64,000 nt of DNA from Eustoma russellianum (taxonomy: Eukaryota; Streptophyta; Magnoliopsida; Gentianales; Gentianaceae), in assembly GCA_036186865.1 (NCBI GenBank), contig AP025040.1, forward strand, positions 46,769,345-46,833,344, given 5' to 3'. Made by a program: the position numbers and the translations under genes. A model generated the notes under the pieces. The model saw only the letters and a program-made list of their open reading frames with translations. It was not told the DNA's origin and made no database searches. Within the stretch, counting starts at the first letter, position 1. Each line of letters opens with the position of its first letter. Of this stretch, positions 1-13,750 are shown one piece after another.

Positions 1-424
1 ACCTGTGCTTTCTTGTGCAGGATGTTTTAGAGGTTATTCCAGCTATTACTTTAAGCTCAGTTAACAACTATTGAAGTTAACTGACGAAGCTAATTTGAGA
101 TCGTCTAGACCTTTGGTGAAGATTCTTCATCACGACCCTTTTGTACCTATCACCCTCAGTAGCTACTATAGTCAACATGCAAAAGCAGGTGCATAGGGTG
201 TTATACATTTGACACCATATTTACACGTTTCAACGATCTTGCTATATATAAAAAGAAAGTCCCCGCAAGTTTACTATTATGTTCAGTATAGAGCTTCAAC
301 ATCATATATAAATAAGAACCCTCTCCCCAGAACGTAGCCTCATGGAAATATACAATGGCTAATCATTTTGAAAGAGGGATGTTGTAAATTAGAATCCCTC
401 CGGAAGCATGGAAACAGGCAAAGG

Positions 425-485
425 TAATACCTTGAAAGAGGGAGGTTGGAAGTTCGAATCTCCGAGAGCATTTGTGGGGAATTCC
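425..485 (+). repeat. tRNA-derived SINE fragment (B-box part)
   Basis: The stretch contains a GTTCGAATCTC box resembling the tRNA T-loop/B-box, followed by a G-rich segment ending in GTGGGGAATTCC. This resembles the head of tRNA-derived SINEs common in Solanaceae genomes. A diverged half-copy lies just before it at about 370-410. No 3' tail or target duplication was identified, so this is a fragment call only. Confidence 0.4.
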
Positions 486-642
486 ATTGCTTGAGCTCCA
501 TAATGCTGTATCCATGTATATAACCTGCCTTTTTGTCTAAATCTATCATGTTCTTGATTTGCATCTCTACATTTTCTGTGGAACCGAAAGTGGTAGAGAC
601 CTTATTTGTTGGGGTACAACCTTTTTGAAAGAACCCTAACTA

Positions 643-684
643 AAGTGTGTGTGTGCGCGTGTTTATATATACACACACACACAG
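643..684. repeat. TG/CA microsatellite
   Basis: A (TG)n/(CG)n tract is followed after a TATATA spacer by a (CA)n tract. The two arms are complementary, so the block could fold back on itself. Confidence 0.8.
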
Positions 685-2958
685 AGACTTAGACATGTAC
701 TCTTGCTAGCAAGTATACCCCTCTTTTGAAGTTCAATATTTTAAAGTTAAGAAACTCTGCTCCCCAATTGAGGGACGGATTTCTTGTCACTGTCACAAGA
801 CGGAGTCATGACGTTCTTGCAGCGATGCCAAGTCATTGGTAACTTTCTGTATATTCGTTTATTTTGTTTTGTGCTCTTCCCATATTTTTAAAAACACTTA
901 TAGCTTATTTTCCTGTTGCTCTTCAAGGTTTTTGTGAGTGTTCTATAAAAGAAAAGAAAAGCGTGCACGCCTACGTTCAAAACATACAAAATATATGGTG
1001 ATGAAAATAAAGAAAAGAAAAGGCAGAATACACTGAACACAAAATACATATAAATACTGACACGAAAGTATAACTCTACCAAACCTGCTGTCCAGTCATC
1101 ATACATTCAGAATGGCTATAATGTTTACATGTCTTGGAGAAAAAGGTCATTTACTAGCCCTGAGGATCCTCACCGTCCCAGCTCTAAAGAGCATTGTGGA
1201 TGATGCAAATCAGAAGCTTAACGACCTCCTAGGTTGGGTGCATGAAGACTTACGCAGTGACCCATACAAGGTGTCCCGCCGCAAACCAGACCTTCGGTCT
1301 AGCAGCAATGGAACACCCTACTGTGTGTGTCTCTTTAATCGAACTATTGACTCTTAGAGTAAATCTCGATCCGGATAACGACTGAGCTATGCCGTGAGAC
1401 AATGTTCACATGTCTTGAATTAGGGGTTGATGGGTCTCCACAAATCTCTCCGAGTTGGTCATTGACCCATAAAGTTGGTCTAGGAGAAAGAATGTCATTT
1501 AGGTGCTTATGGTGTCAACCCTTAATATTTAGACAGACATAAGGTCTCTGAGACGAACTCTTCTGACTGTGAAAAAGAGTGATGATCTAGATAGAAAGAT
1601 ATGTTGGCACAATAAAGGTAGAGTCACATCATATTTCGATGTCGGGGGATAAATTTTACGCGAGATTGCATGATATGCATTTCAATCAACACAAATTAAA
1701 GGTATGCTCGCATTCCATGGTGCTATCAATTTATCTACCCGAGAACAAGATCTACTAAAAGGCAAAGGCACATCCGGGACAGTTGAAAGGGTTAAATATA
1801 TTTTGAGTTTTTTTTTTTTGGGTGAGTTTTAAACATGTTCTTGTACTTTTGTTCTTTTATGTTTTCCTTTTTACCTGAAGGAGGACGGTGCATCCGGAAG
1901 TTCATTAGGTTGGAAAATGTACGCTCCAAGCTTATATAAGAATGTATGAAGGTTTGGTTGAAAGTTAGTTGAAGTTTGAAATGATATATGAATTTGAAAT
2001 GAAAGTTTGAAGCGTTTAAAGAAAATGAATCGCTATGTAACGTGCAAAGTCAATCCATCAAATACATATAATATACGTGAGTTTCTGTTTTGATCAATCA
2101 TCTTTTTATTTAGATTTTATATATCATCATCTCATAATGACATTTTGATCTATAACCTTAATAAAATTCCCGATGAAGGGAATCTCTTGTTCTTGTCAAT
2201 CCACGTCAGTCATGTTTGATCTAATTCAGGCTCTTACATTTATAGAACATTAATATATATCTTGATGAACAACTAAACTTATTTGCCTTTTGTCTGCATC
2301 TTATGTGAACATAAAAGATTATGATTTAAACCGCCTATATACCCTTTACATCTTTTAGCATAATTTTTAAATTATTCTTTTTTTACTATGATAAAAGAAA
2401 TAAATTTTTTTAGAATGCAATACCTTTATATGTAAAAATCTTTTGCATCATATGAAATGGCACATTATGAATATTGAAAGGGTACTACATTGAATACTTA
2501 CATTAATTTACTGATAATTTATTGTACTAAATTTTTTCACTCAATGATTTAAACTAAATGAAAATAAATATGATTTAAAACAAATATTATTGTAATCATA
2601 AAATCATAAGTATGATCATCACTTCTTTTTAATACAACAGTGTCACTACGTTGCCCTTTATTTTATTTTATTTTATTATTTTTCTTTTCCATTTTTAGCG
2701 CCACCACTGCACGCAGAGTTTGACATATGCTTCTTCTTGGACTTTCACTTCCATTCTTTGATCTTTCTTCAATCTTCAACCACCCCTCCCCGCCCCCACC
2801 CCCAAAATCTCATCCGTAAGAACAAATACACAGGACGGTCTATCATTCTCCGATCCAAACTACAAACCAGAATCTCATAGTCTGAATCTTTGTTGTTGCT
2901 TTTGGATTGTTTGTGCTTTTTGTGATCCTACAAGTAAACACAGGAAAAGAAAACACAA

Positions 2959-5900
2959 ATGGGAGCAAATTTGGCGAAAAATTCAGGCAACAGAAGTTAC
3001 ACAAATCCCTATGCAAACAGGATTATAAACCCTGTGTTTGATAAGAAAAATGAGGTTCAATCTCCAAGAACGCCGTCCGCCGGTGCTGAGCCGGTGGCGG
3101 AGAAGAATCAACTGAAGGAAGAAGGAGAACAGTTGTCACAGACTAGTACAGCTGTTTCTCCTCCAGGAAACAGTGGTTATGCGAGTAGCGATGATGAATT
3201 CTATGATGGAATTCCTAGGTACAAGAGGAGGACGTTGTGGAAGAAATCTCGGCCTCGGAGGCATAAGGTATTGTATGTTTGTTTTATTCTTCATTTTTTC
3301 CTGATCGTAGTTGATATCTGCGTTTGGATTCTTCTTTTTAATTTATCTATGAGGATCATTGTAGATATCTCTGTTTGGATGCTCATTTTTAGTGTTATTT
3401 AATTTCATTTAACTATTTTTGCTGATCATAGTAGATATGTGAGTATGAATTCTCCTCTTTAATGTTTTTCTGAGGATCATAAGAGTTTGATGTGCGTGCT
3501 AGTTGTTTGAGACTGGAAATAATGCAAAAACACTCGGACAGATTGATGTGGGCGTTTGTTTAGAAATGACTTGTTGAAGCCTAATTGATGAAAAATTAGC
3601 TACTAGGACTTCTAGCTTTTTTAGGTCTTCCCGTGTGCCTTAGACTACTCTAGATACTTAAATTGCTTCGTGCTTTGTGATTGGTAAATGTAGTCCTCTG
3701 AAAGACATTCACTGGTCAAACTTATGATCACGTGCACAGGTTTCAGAAGTTAGTTCGCTTATAGGAAGGGCTGGTTCAGCTGGACTTGGGAAGGCTGCTG
3801 GGGTCTTGGAAAGTCTTGGAAGCACAGTGGCTGGGTTTAATTCCAGTAGTAAATTTGTGACGGGTGCATCACCCAAAAACAATGAACTTTCAATTTTATC
3901 TTTTGAGGTTGCCAATACAATTGTAAAGGGTTCATGTATAATGCAGTCACTTTCAGAAAGGAGCATAGGAATACTTAAAGAAGTAGTTTTTCCTTCACAA
4001 GGTGTGCAACAGCTAATTTCAACAGATTTGGAGGAACTTCTGAACGTTGTTGCTGTGGACAAAAGGTTGGAAGGAAATATAAGATCTGCATGTTGTGCTT
4101 GCACTAATGAGCTTTTCTAGAGGGTTTTTGGATTTCTTGTATTTTGTGGAGCATTTGCAAAAAGGTGGCTAGTTGACTATGGGACTACTGTACGCAGGAA
4201 AGAGCTGAAGATATTTTCCGGAGAAGTAGTGCGTTTTGGAAATCGATGTAAAGATTCTCAATGGCATAACTTGGATCGTTTTTTTGAGAAGTAAACATTT
4301 TAAATTTGTTTTATTTTGCCCTTTATATTTCACATATTCATGTTATGTCATTCACATTGTGAGGATCAGTAATTCTGTAATGTGGCATGCCAGTGTACTG
4401 CTAACGTTCTTTTTTTTCCCCCTAGACATAGCAGAGGCACCTCACTTGAGCAGTTGCGGGATCAGGCTGAAGTAATGATGCAGCAGCTAATGGTCTTGGT
4501 TAGACAAACAGCTGTTAGTATCTCCTTTACTACTTTAACCTCCACAAATTTCTCTTTATGGTCAAACCTTTCCCCCCTATTAAAGCAGAGAACATGGAGT
4601 CCTTGATTTTTTAAAACTTAGATGCTTGGTCGTTAATTATAGTGGTTTCATTTTCCTTTATTAAATTAAGAAATATGCTACTGATATTGGTGTCTAAGAA
4701 TAGTTGAACTCTTCTAGCATCTCTAGTCATTTTTTTTAATCATCATAGACACTATAGATTCAGATCCACCACAACTTGCAACCATTATATTGGAAACGAA
4801 GAATTTTCATACCTTAAATCCACCATTCTATATGTCAGAGCAACAGTTATATTTACGGCTTGGAGAGTTATTGCGATCACTCTCGACGAAGATGTAGGTT
4901 TCCATCAATTATTTGGAATTAGGACTGTAGATACTTGAACAAATTTCCACATTTGAAGTTTCAGAATATCCTTTTTTCCCTCTTTGTGCCATGCCAGGGT
5001 AAGAGTGGCCAATGAGTAGCCACTAGTTGCTACTTGTTGTGACTGCTTTGAAGTTTCCAATCACGTTCAGTCAATACCTTCCAGAAAGTTAATGTATTAC
5101 AAAGACCAGACCTAGTGAATTTTGTTACTACCTTAAATGTTGGGGAAGTGGAAAAATTAGTGACCTTTATGGAGTCCGTTGTATTAGAAAAAAACTAATA
5201 ATTGCCTCTTAGTTATTGTTTGGAACCACATTATAATGCAAAATTACACTGCAAACATACATCCCAACAAAATTTTAACTTAGTTTTTCCTCTCATACTT
5301 ATTACCGTAGGGAAAAATAACTTTAGCATAAAATAGTGACACTGTTTGTAAAAAATGGATTATCCTATATTATAGAGGACATTGAAATGATTAAAATGAG
5401 TACCATATTGAATATTTTATACTATTTATAATGATAATTTAATGCATCAACTTTATTAAGTACAAAATTCAACAAACATGTAACAAAACACCATTATAAT
5501 TTCATACTATAATTTCTCATTATATTGGCGTTCCAAACAAACCCTTAGACTCCTGTCGTCAGTGTGGATTTGCAGCAGTGGCTAGGACCTCTGAGTTCTA
5601 CGCGGGAATGTATTAAAACAGCCATGTCTGCCACTGGGTTCAGTCACAAACTCATTCTCAGCTTGATATGATTACACAATAACTGGGCAATACCTAAAGT
5701 ATGTGCAAAAATGTACCAATATGTTCCTACAAGGTTTGCATGTCATCCTACAAGCTAAAAGTAACCTTTTTTTCTTTTTCTTTTCTTTTTGTGACTGAAT
5801 GTCTTCCTATTAGCCACATCATGTCTTCTTCAGACGTGCTTTTATCTTATGGTGCTGCGTTACTGGCACCTATAGAGCCCTCTACTGTGCTCATGCTTGT

Positions 5901-8900
5901 AAGTTGCAAATGAGTTCTGACTCTTTGCATTGCGTACACCTATCAGCTATACATTTTTTTTACGATAACACAAGCTGGAATAGCACAACTTATACATAGT
6001 TCCTGATTAGTTCTAGACCTCTTGGTCCCTCTCCAATGATGTTAAGTTAGAATATTGTATTTGTTGGTTAGATCAATGGACATTGAAGCTTTTACATGGC
6101 AGGAGTTATACCAAGAGTTGCATACCCTGGATAAACTTGAGCAAGATTACCAACATATGCAGATAGACAGGTTTGGATCAAATACTGCACAAGGAGGTAA
6201 CTCTTTGTTAAGTTTTACGTTTGTTGCGCCTCTGATAACTCTTTGTTATTTTAATTGCCGCAAATTATCCCATCCGTATAATAAGTCTTCTTTTGTGACA
6301 ATATAAAGTGTTTGGCTCAAGCAGGACCACAATACACTCCAATATTGGTTTCTATTTTAACTCAAGTCACTTAATTACTTAACCTACATAGTAATTGCAG
6401 GCAGAGTAAATGCACACCAAAGCTTACCCAAGATGTTTGACGTCTCAAAAAATATTCCTGGCTCCATGATAGCAAAACTCTAGTAGAAATATCTCGCAGT
6501 GTTTTTGCTGTTTCAATTAATTTGCATGTACTGGAAGAAAGGCTACCCCAAATTTTTGATCGCATCACACAATCACAAGCAAAAGTATCTAAACATTTGA
6601 CGAAACTGATTGTATTCACTTGTATATAACGTAGGTACAACAGTTATTCTATATTGGCTGTGACTAACTCTAACATCTATATGACTAGCTCTAACATCTA
6701 TGAGATCAAGAAGGAGAATAATCTACAGTATTCTATACATAAATATAGATATTTCTATCGTAAAGAGTTTCACCTAATCAAGACTAATTTCAAATTGAAA
6801 AAATCTATACTACTTTCTATACTACCTTAAATATGATATATGTACAACTTATTTTTATACTCCCTCTTAAGCTTGTTTGTACATATTTATGCAACCAAGC
6901 TTGAACAATAAAGACTGGTAAGTACTTCTTGAGAGTGGTTTAGTAAGTATGTCACCTATCTGGTTCTCAGTTGAAATATGCTTCAATGCTCCAAGTTGAT
7001 GATCTTATCCTCAATCTTCTTCCTGATAAAATGCCTATAAATCTCCACATGTTTACTTTTATCATGTTGCATTGATTTTTTGGCCATATAAATAGCTGAT
7101 ATACTGTCACAATAGACTTTGATAAGTTCTAATCTTCCTTGCTTAAGGTCTTGAAGTATGTTTTTCAACCCAAGTCCTTCACATAAGCCAAGAGCTAAAG
7201 CCCTTAATTCTGCTTCTGTTCATTGTAACAACTAGTTGCTTCTTGGTTGTCTAGCTTACCAAGTTACCTCATACAAAAGTTCTGTATCATGTAGTTGATC
7301 TTCTGTCTGATTTAGATCCAGCCCAGTCAACATATGTATAAACTATAATATCCCTATCAGTTTTTCTTTTAAAGTATTATCCTGGTACAAGTGCATTCTT
7401 GAGGTACCTAAGAATCCTTAAATCAGACTTGAGATTTTCATTAGTAAGTGCATGGATGAATTGACTAACAAAACTAACTACGTAACATATATCTTGTCTG
7501 GTGTGTGGGATAAATTAATTTTCCTACTAGTTTCTGATGTTTTAACTTATCTATAGGTATCATATCTCACATTTCTTTTTGGTTTGTATGCTGGTTCAAT
7601 GGGAGTAGGTGTTGGCTTACAGCCAAGCATCCATGTTTCCTTTAGTAGATCAAGAGTGTATTTTCTTTAGGAAATATTTATACCTTCATTGTTTCTGGCT
7701 ACTTATACCAAGGAAGTATCTCAGTTTGCCAAGATCCTTGATTTCAGGAGGTTGCTACATATGATAACTGGATGAGATACAAGTTATGCTAATGCGAATA
7801 CTCTGAAATCAGGAAGTTGCTACATATGATAACCTAGTAATCAGGAAATCGTCTTAGGAAAATTGAAGTCTAGCACTCTAGTCAAAACCATATATAGTAA
7901 CCATTTTCCTGAACAGAGATAATAGATTCTGAGAAAATATTGAGAATGTCCCAAAGCACCTCCCGGTACCCTTGCTGTAGTTGCCTATGGAAAAAACATA
8001 CTCCCTTTTTCCAATTCCAATAATATATCCCATGCTGATATCAATTAGAGTTATCTATGGACAAAGTTGATTGTTGCTTGCACATTAAAGACTCAAAGCG
8101 CATATGTCCAGACCTAAGTTTGTAAGAGTAGTGATATCTTCCAATCTGCAAGTGTTATTCCCCGTTGCTACTCTCCAATAAGAAATAGTTTTCTTGTTCT
8201 TCCTGTTGATTTCTAGCTCCATGTTAGTTTAACCATCTGCTCAATTAGTTTTTTGAAACGATATATTGCCTTCTTATCATGGTTCATTGCCCTCTTGTCT
8301 CGCCTTTTTTTAATAAGGGAAAAGCTTTGCTGCTCTGGAGGTAGATATAAAAACCCAAAAGAGGCTTGTTCGCAATTTGAAGAAGAAATCGCTCTGGTCC
8401 CGAAGTTTGGAGGAGGTATTGTCTGCATAAATGCATCATTCCTCCATCTCCATCTATTTATTATTTTTTGTTCATTTTTTGAAGAAGTTGGTGTCTGGCC
8501 TATTTAATTTTATTTGCAAGTTTGAGAATTTGCTGAAATGTGTTTGGGAATTAATCTTTATAATCTGTAAACCGTGATCTATCCGCCAATACTTTCAGTT
8601 TGGTTGAGTTTAGTGAACTGTTTGTCTTTTACTCCTCCATACCAGCTTCAGCTTACAGTTAGTGATGATAGTGGAACTATGTTAGACAAAATTTAATTTC
8701 TTCAGCTAAATTCTTCTTTTCTAGAGTGATTATGTAAAAACCCCATTTGGTTACAAACTGTAGCCCAAAGTTTATTAACAACAACTAAATGTCGAGATAT
8801 ATTCCCATATCTATTTGAGGAATTTACTGCTTTCTTTTACAAGATTCTCGGTTCATGAAAGTCTATGCATCTCGATGTGCATACTATGACTCTGTCAGAG

Positions 8901-11900
8901 CTTCCATTACTTGTTGGTGTATTCTAGTGCGGATTTATATATTAAAAATATGTTTGCATCAGATAGTTAGAGAAAGTTGCAGTCAGAAAAGAAGACATTA
9001 GCACTCATTGAGGAGCATAACGCTGACATGAGTCAAGTTTAAATTTTCTGGCACTTCTTTTAAGAAAGAAAGGAATAAATGCATATGCTTCCTATTTGAT
9101 TCTAATACAGGTAGTAGAGAAGCTTGTGGATATTGTCCTCTTTCTGAATCGAGAGATAACTATTGCCTTTGACGTAAAAGGTATGACTATAAGAAAAACA
9201 TGTTCCAACTGTTCTGTTATTTTATTTGTGGATAGTGGCAAGTGCTCTTGATATTATTAGTCTATCTCTTTTGATGATGAGCGGTAGCATGGGCAATAGT
9301 ATGCTTTTAATACAATGCAAAAAGGACTGAAAAGGACAAATCAATGTTGAAGAACCACGGAAGAAAAAACATTCAGAACAAAATGAAATATTTTCATAGT
9401 GACTGAGAAAGTGACGTTAAGCTGTATCCTATCTTTAAGCTGCATTTGCACTTTTTTCAGCTGGTGATAGATAATCTGTTTTTTGCCAAAATGGTCAAAC
9501 GTTGTACCACTTCAGTATTAAGCATGAAGAGTCTTAATGGAATTCAGATCTCCTCCCATGAAGGATTAGTTTTTTTCTCTATTTTCTCTCAGTTAGACTA
9601 TCATGTTGTATACACAGCCATCTCAAATGCGCATTTTTCGCAGCTAACCTATATTATCACACGTAATAATTCAGTAATTTGCCCTGTGACATATATTAAA
9701 TATGATCATAGTGAGTTTCTGTTGCTTAATACGTTTTGTGGGAACTAAACCTATGTGCTTAATGTTGGGGCCAATTTGAGATACAAATTTCTTAGCAGGC
9801 GGGCCAAAATGACTCTTGACAGACACTCTCATTGTCATAACTTGTCATGAGAGCATCAGGATGATTCTTCTTTCCTCTTTCCTTTGTTTTAAGTTCTGTA
9901 AAGTCTTACAATGCTTTCTCAGCTGCAGTAATGTAAGAATTAGAATGAAGTGTGAAAGCAAATTCTTGTGATATGCATCATGTGGTAAACTACTATAGAT
10001 GGCAAGATAATTTCCTAAAGTAAAATGATTGGCAACATATATTCAATGTGCAGTGAAAGATAGGAACCTGCATTAGTGATGAAGGGCTTTGAGAACTAAG
10101 TCAAAGTTCGGTATCAGTATAACAAAGCAATTGGTGGTTGATAGCATGTAACATTTCATCAGGTGCAAAACTATCCATACTTCACAAAATTCCCAAACTA
10201 GCATGGCTGGTTCATGTACTGCTATTTGTTAACTACTTGTGGGGGAAAAAACTTCCAAAATAAAATGACAAATGTGGAATTTCTTGGATTCTTGGAGATG
10301 GCAAACTAATAGATTGTGGTTTAACCTTTTGAGTTCTTTCTTGGTTTATTCACAATTTGGAAAAGAAAAAAAGGTTTGAGAAGATTGGGACCATGAGGAA
10401 GAACTGAAAGGTGTCCCCTTTTTCAGTTGTATTTCATTTTGTAATTTTAGGTTACAATATTTAGATTTCTAATGGTAGCCTACTATTGGATTTAGCAATC
10501 TATAAAATGTTTAGAAGAAAATTGGGAATTTATGAGATTGGAAACTGAATCAACAGACTAGAGAAAGCTCACGCTTGTAAATCGCCATCAATGATATCCT
10601 GTCAGAGGACTACACTGTATCATCCTTAATACGTGAATCTTAAATATATTCCTCTATCAATATTCAGTAAGATATTTTCATTGGTTCTTACTGATTTTTC
10701 GCTGTATTCCTCTTCAATTATCATCAGAATGAAGCTAAAACTGAATTCTGCTTAGACCTTCATCTTCTGCTTTTTGATTATGGTTTTTTTTTTTTGTCAT
10801 GATGCATTTAACAGTAGATGACAGTGCAACAGAGGGAGAACCATCAGGGCAAAGTCAAAGACTGGGATCTGCTGGCCTAGCCTTGCATTATGCTAACATT
10901 ATTCTCCTAATTGATTCAATTGTAAGTTCTCATGTTTTCAACTGGTCAAATGTGGAAAAACAAAAACAAAAAAAAAAACTGGTCAAATGTGCTGATCTCG
11001 TGTTTGATTTGTTCTTTTTGATGTTCGATTGAACTGCACTGTTGATTAGCTAAGACCTAGCATACGCCTACCAGATAGCTCTTTTGTAGAAGTGTCTGCT
11101 TCACTTTTGAATTTGTAACTGTGGTATTACAGAAAGTTAGGAGAATAAAGAAGAGAAATGGATTTAAAATCCCGGAATTATTTCTAAATTCTCACATGTG
11201 AAGCCTCACGTATATTTTGTTAACTCACTAAAGAATGTCAGATTGATATGTCTCTGCTGTCTGCTCATATTTCTCATGATGTGTTGCATCAAAAAGGTTT
11301 AAATCCTTCCAGGTTTTTTAAAATCTCCACCTGTAACATTATAGAAAACGAGGTTATTATGGTAAATGATGCGAAACATCCCCATGAAATTGGCCAATTT
11401 GATGCTTGAGTATATTTATAAGCAGGCGCGAACTTTAGGTTTCTTGTAGGATGGCCTGCTGCTTGGACAGTATGTTAAGGAGAAATCTTAAGTTTGCATA
11501 GGAGAAAGCATACAGAACCCTGTTACGATTAGTCATTTGTTTTTCAAATGTTATCCTTGGGTCTCCAAGTTGTGTATGTCTTGGACCTTCTACTGCTTTG
11601 CTTATATATGTTGCACATAAAAAGATAAATGCATGACGCTTTGCATCAGTTTTGCAGACGAGAGATAAATGTGAATTTCGCTCAGATAAATTGAATTGCT
11701 TTAGTTAAAGGTAATTATAATCGTGTACCTTCTAAGATCTCTCAGAACTTCGCTGAGTTAGTTTTCAGGTCCTGTAAAAAGGCGATACTTTCAGAAAGGT
11801 CAAGGAAATTAGTTCAAGGATGGAAATGAGATGGAGATATAAATAGATTGTGAAGTTAGAGGTACAGGGGAATGGAAGGAACACGAGGGTCTTAAACATA

Positions 11901-13750
11901 TTTCCAAGATTCCCGTTGATGTTTCAATAAGCATGGGTAGTTTGTCAATGATCTTGGCTACTAAAGTTACCTTACTGGTCACGTTGACGTAGGACTGCTA
12001 CAAAATTTTACTTTGTTGATGAATCAGATGCTAGTAATAGAGTTATTGGACTAAATTGGTCATTTCCTCTGTATGTTTTATTATCAGAAAATCAAATATT
12101 GTACAGAGAGGAAGTGTCCTGCTCTGATACCATGTTCAAGTTAGACAAGCAGTAACTGAAATCTTTTTTTTTTTTTTTTTGTAAATATTTTTTAAATATT
12201 TTTTTTGTAAATACTGAAATCTTTTTTCATTGATCAAAAAAAAGTTTTATTAAATCCCTGAACTTTTGCTCGTAAAGTAGACTGCTCCTGTAATATACTA
12301 GACTTGTTTTATATTGTGAAGTGAATGACACATTCTTTCTTGACTTTGAAATATGATGAAATAAAAAAAATGACTCACAAAATTGGTCACGCTTCTTATA
12401 TTGTGAAGTAGCAGTTGATTACACAAGTTGACGCAATTTTTATTATAGGTCATTGGAAAACGACGTCAGTGTGTTTCTAACACATGTGTATGGTTGCATA
12501 CATCCGACCTCTCATACCCTGCCATAGGCGGGAGCCTCTAAGGCAATGGGGTAATGTTGTTGTCGTCGTCGTCGTTGTTGTTATTTTGATTAAGAAGACC
12601 ACTAATGCTTCTTACCATGTTCAGGTGGGACGATCAAGCTCCATTCCTTCTTATGTCAGGGATACATTATACCAAAGCTTGCCACCTCGCATAAAATCCT
12701 CTCTGCGGTCAAAACTGCGCTCTTTTCATGTCAAGGAAGAGGTATGTATTGTCTATGCTTAAGAACCTTCTTTGCTTCCTGCCCCAAGTCAAGTACGTGT
12801 TCCGGCTTCTTCTTGGTAGCTCGGTTTTTCATTTCCTTTCTTATTGGATGTCAATTTTCTCCAGTAGCATAGAAGGCAAGTTTCTTTATTTTGCATTGTT
12901 ATAATTGAATTACTTACAACCAATACACATTTTACACTGCAGCTTAGTATTACAGAAATAAAAGTGGAAATGGAAAAAACTTTGCATTGGCTAGTTCCTG
13001 TTGCTACCAATACAGCTAAGTATGCATTTGCATTTTTCTTCTCTATTTTATACACATTTAAAGTTCATAAAATGGGATACTATACTTCTTCTCTTGCTAA
13101 CCTTGAACATTGATCTTTGCAACATTAGAGCGTATCATGGTTTCGGCTGGGTTGGAGAGTGGGCAAATACTGGGTGAGTGATAAAGTTTCTTGTTCTTAA
13201 CTTCCTCTTCATTGTCATAACTATGTAGTATTTCTCAATCTATGAAATCAATTTTCCATCATACATGACAATATGAACTCATTGTCTGCCTCATTTATGC
13301 AGATCTGAATCCAGTCGTCAAGCTGTTGTACAAAGTGATTTTATTCGAGCTGAGACACTTCACTACGCGAACAAGTCAAAGACAGAGACTTACATCCTTG
13401 AACTACTATTGTGGCTCAACTACCTGGTTAACCGGTCCAAGGCCAGCGGTAAGGAAAAGGAGCTGAGGCATAATTCGCCGACCCAAATTACTGAAAAGCA
13501 GACGACTCTGCAAGATGCGCTTGCCCTGGATCGAACTCAAGGTGTTAACAAGAGCGAGGACCCTGAATCCACGGTAAGTAGCTCTGACGAACCCCAAAAA
13601 TTAATTGGAAACAGCAGCCGCTCTGGCGCGAAGGAAACCACTGCGGCAATACCGGACATGCAGTCTCCATCTACCACTTCCTTTATTGATTTTGGCCTTG
13701 ACAAAGATAAAAAGCTAAATATGATTGACAGAGTTGAGCTAGAAGTATGA
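2959..13750 (+). CDS. PSI1-like: PSK SIMULATOR-like protein (DUF3475 + DUF668), 12 exons
   Basis: Coding exons: 2959-3267, 3740-4065, 4198-4290, 4426-4513, 6103-6196, 8318-8415, 9111-9180, 10815-10921, 12625-12741, 12943-13019, 13129-13173, 13303-13750. All junctions are GT-AG and in phase, giving 1872 nt and 623 aa, close to the usual ~650 aa. DUF3475 lies at about residues 150-210 (LSILSFEVANTIVKG). A central helical part follows (LKIFSGEVVRFGNRCKD; KKKSLWSRSLEE). DUF668 starts near residue 375 (GSAGLALHYANIILLID) and runs to GFGWVGEWANTG. The C-terminal tail is long and polar. Arabidopsis PSI proteins promote growth linked to phytosulfokine signalling; that role is inferred here from homology. 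The start MGANLAKNSG is the only ATG in the first exon frame before the conserved part, and Gly2 makes N-myristoylation possible. Introns 4 and 5 (1.6 and 2.1 kb) carry inserted debris, yet the reading frame is intact. Confidence 0.93.
4747..6620 (+). pseudogene. Exon-like debris of an unidentified gene inside introns 4-5
   Basis: These introns hold open stretches that read like protein but do not belong to the host frame: about 4759-4896 (includes PPFYMSEQQLYLRLGELL), about 5551-5667, about 5809-5910 (includes SSSDVLLSYGAALLAPIEPS) and about 6406-6627 (includes LVEISRSVFAVSINLHVLEE). All read on the plus strand and lie in order. I do not recognise the family. The fragments flank host exon 5, so they could be parts of one old gene copy or alternative exons. 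The last fragment stops exactly where the copia LTR remnant begins. Confidence 0.35.
6621..7760 (-). mobile_element. Decayed Ty1-copia 3' part in intron 5
   Basis: The minus-strand translation gives, with several stops, the end of reverse transcriptase and RNase H. Recognisable pieces are VYCDSISAIYMAKKSMQHDKS and a KHVEIYRHFIRKKIE motif at 6983-7168, and an RPD-like stretch near 7500. A purine-rich tract (complement of 6861-6872) precedes an LTR-like block at 6621-6846 that starts TGTACA and ends TATACA on the minus strand. No 5' LTR, gag or integrase was recognised, so the element is a truncated relic lying antisense to the host gene. Confidence 0.75.
12320..12592 (+). repeat. TTG-tailed (TS-type) SINE, copy 1
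   Basis: The body has a conserved ACTTTGAAATATGATG-type 5' part. The 3' part reads GCCATAGGCGGGAGCCTC and AGGCAATGGGGTAATG, followed by a (GTT/GTC)n tail. Similar copies lie at 40671-40914 and, reversed, at 42412-42695; a 3' end alone lies at 35508-35580. TTG-repeat tails are typical of the tobacco TS SINE. This copy sits in sense orientation in intron 8 of the PSK SIMULATOR-like gene, its tail about 32 bases before the exon 9 acceptor. Confidence 0.7.

Larger units (their letters stand above)
1..2958. other. Upstream non-coding region, no supported gene
   Basis: AT-rich DNA before the first gene. The short open frames here, including one of 81 codons at 1112-1357 on the plus strand, match no family I recognise and have no exon-like partners. 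The last 250 bases are C/T-rich with CCCC runs, as expected for a plant promoter and 5' leader just before the ATG at 2959. I see no clear TATA box that fixes a start site. Confidence 0.6.

Noticed and set aside
425..485. Possible tRNA gene because of a GTTCGAATC box
   Set aside because: No acceptor stem, D-arm or anticodon arm can be drawn around it; a SINE fragment fits better.
1112..1357. 81-codon plus-strand frame in the upstream region
   Set aside because: No family match and no supporting splice or promoter signals; it may be old repeat DNA.
4066..4197. Apparent stop inside the PSK SIMULATOR-like gene after exon 2, suggesting a pseudogene
   Set aside because: A 132-base GT-AG intron removes it and joins the conserved frame exactly (DKR to KELKIFSGE), so the gene is intact.
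9446..9748. 100-codon frame inside PSK SIMULATOR-like intron 7
   Set aside because: The host frame skips it cleanly through flanking exons, and the peptide has no recognisable motif.
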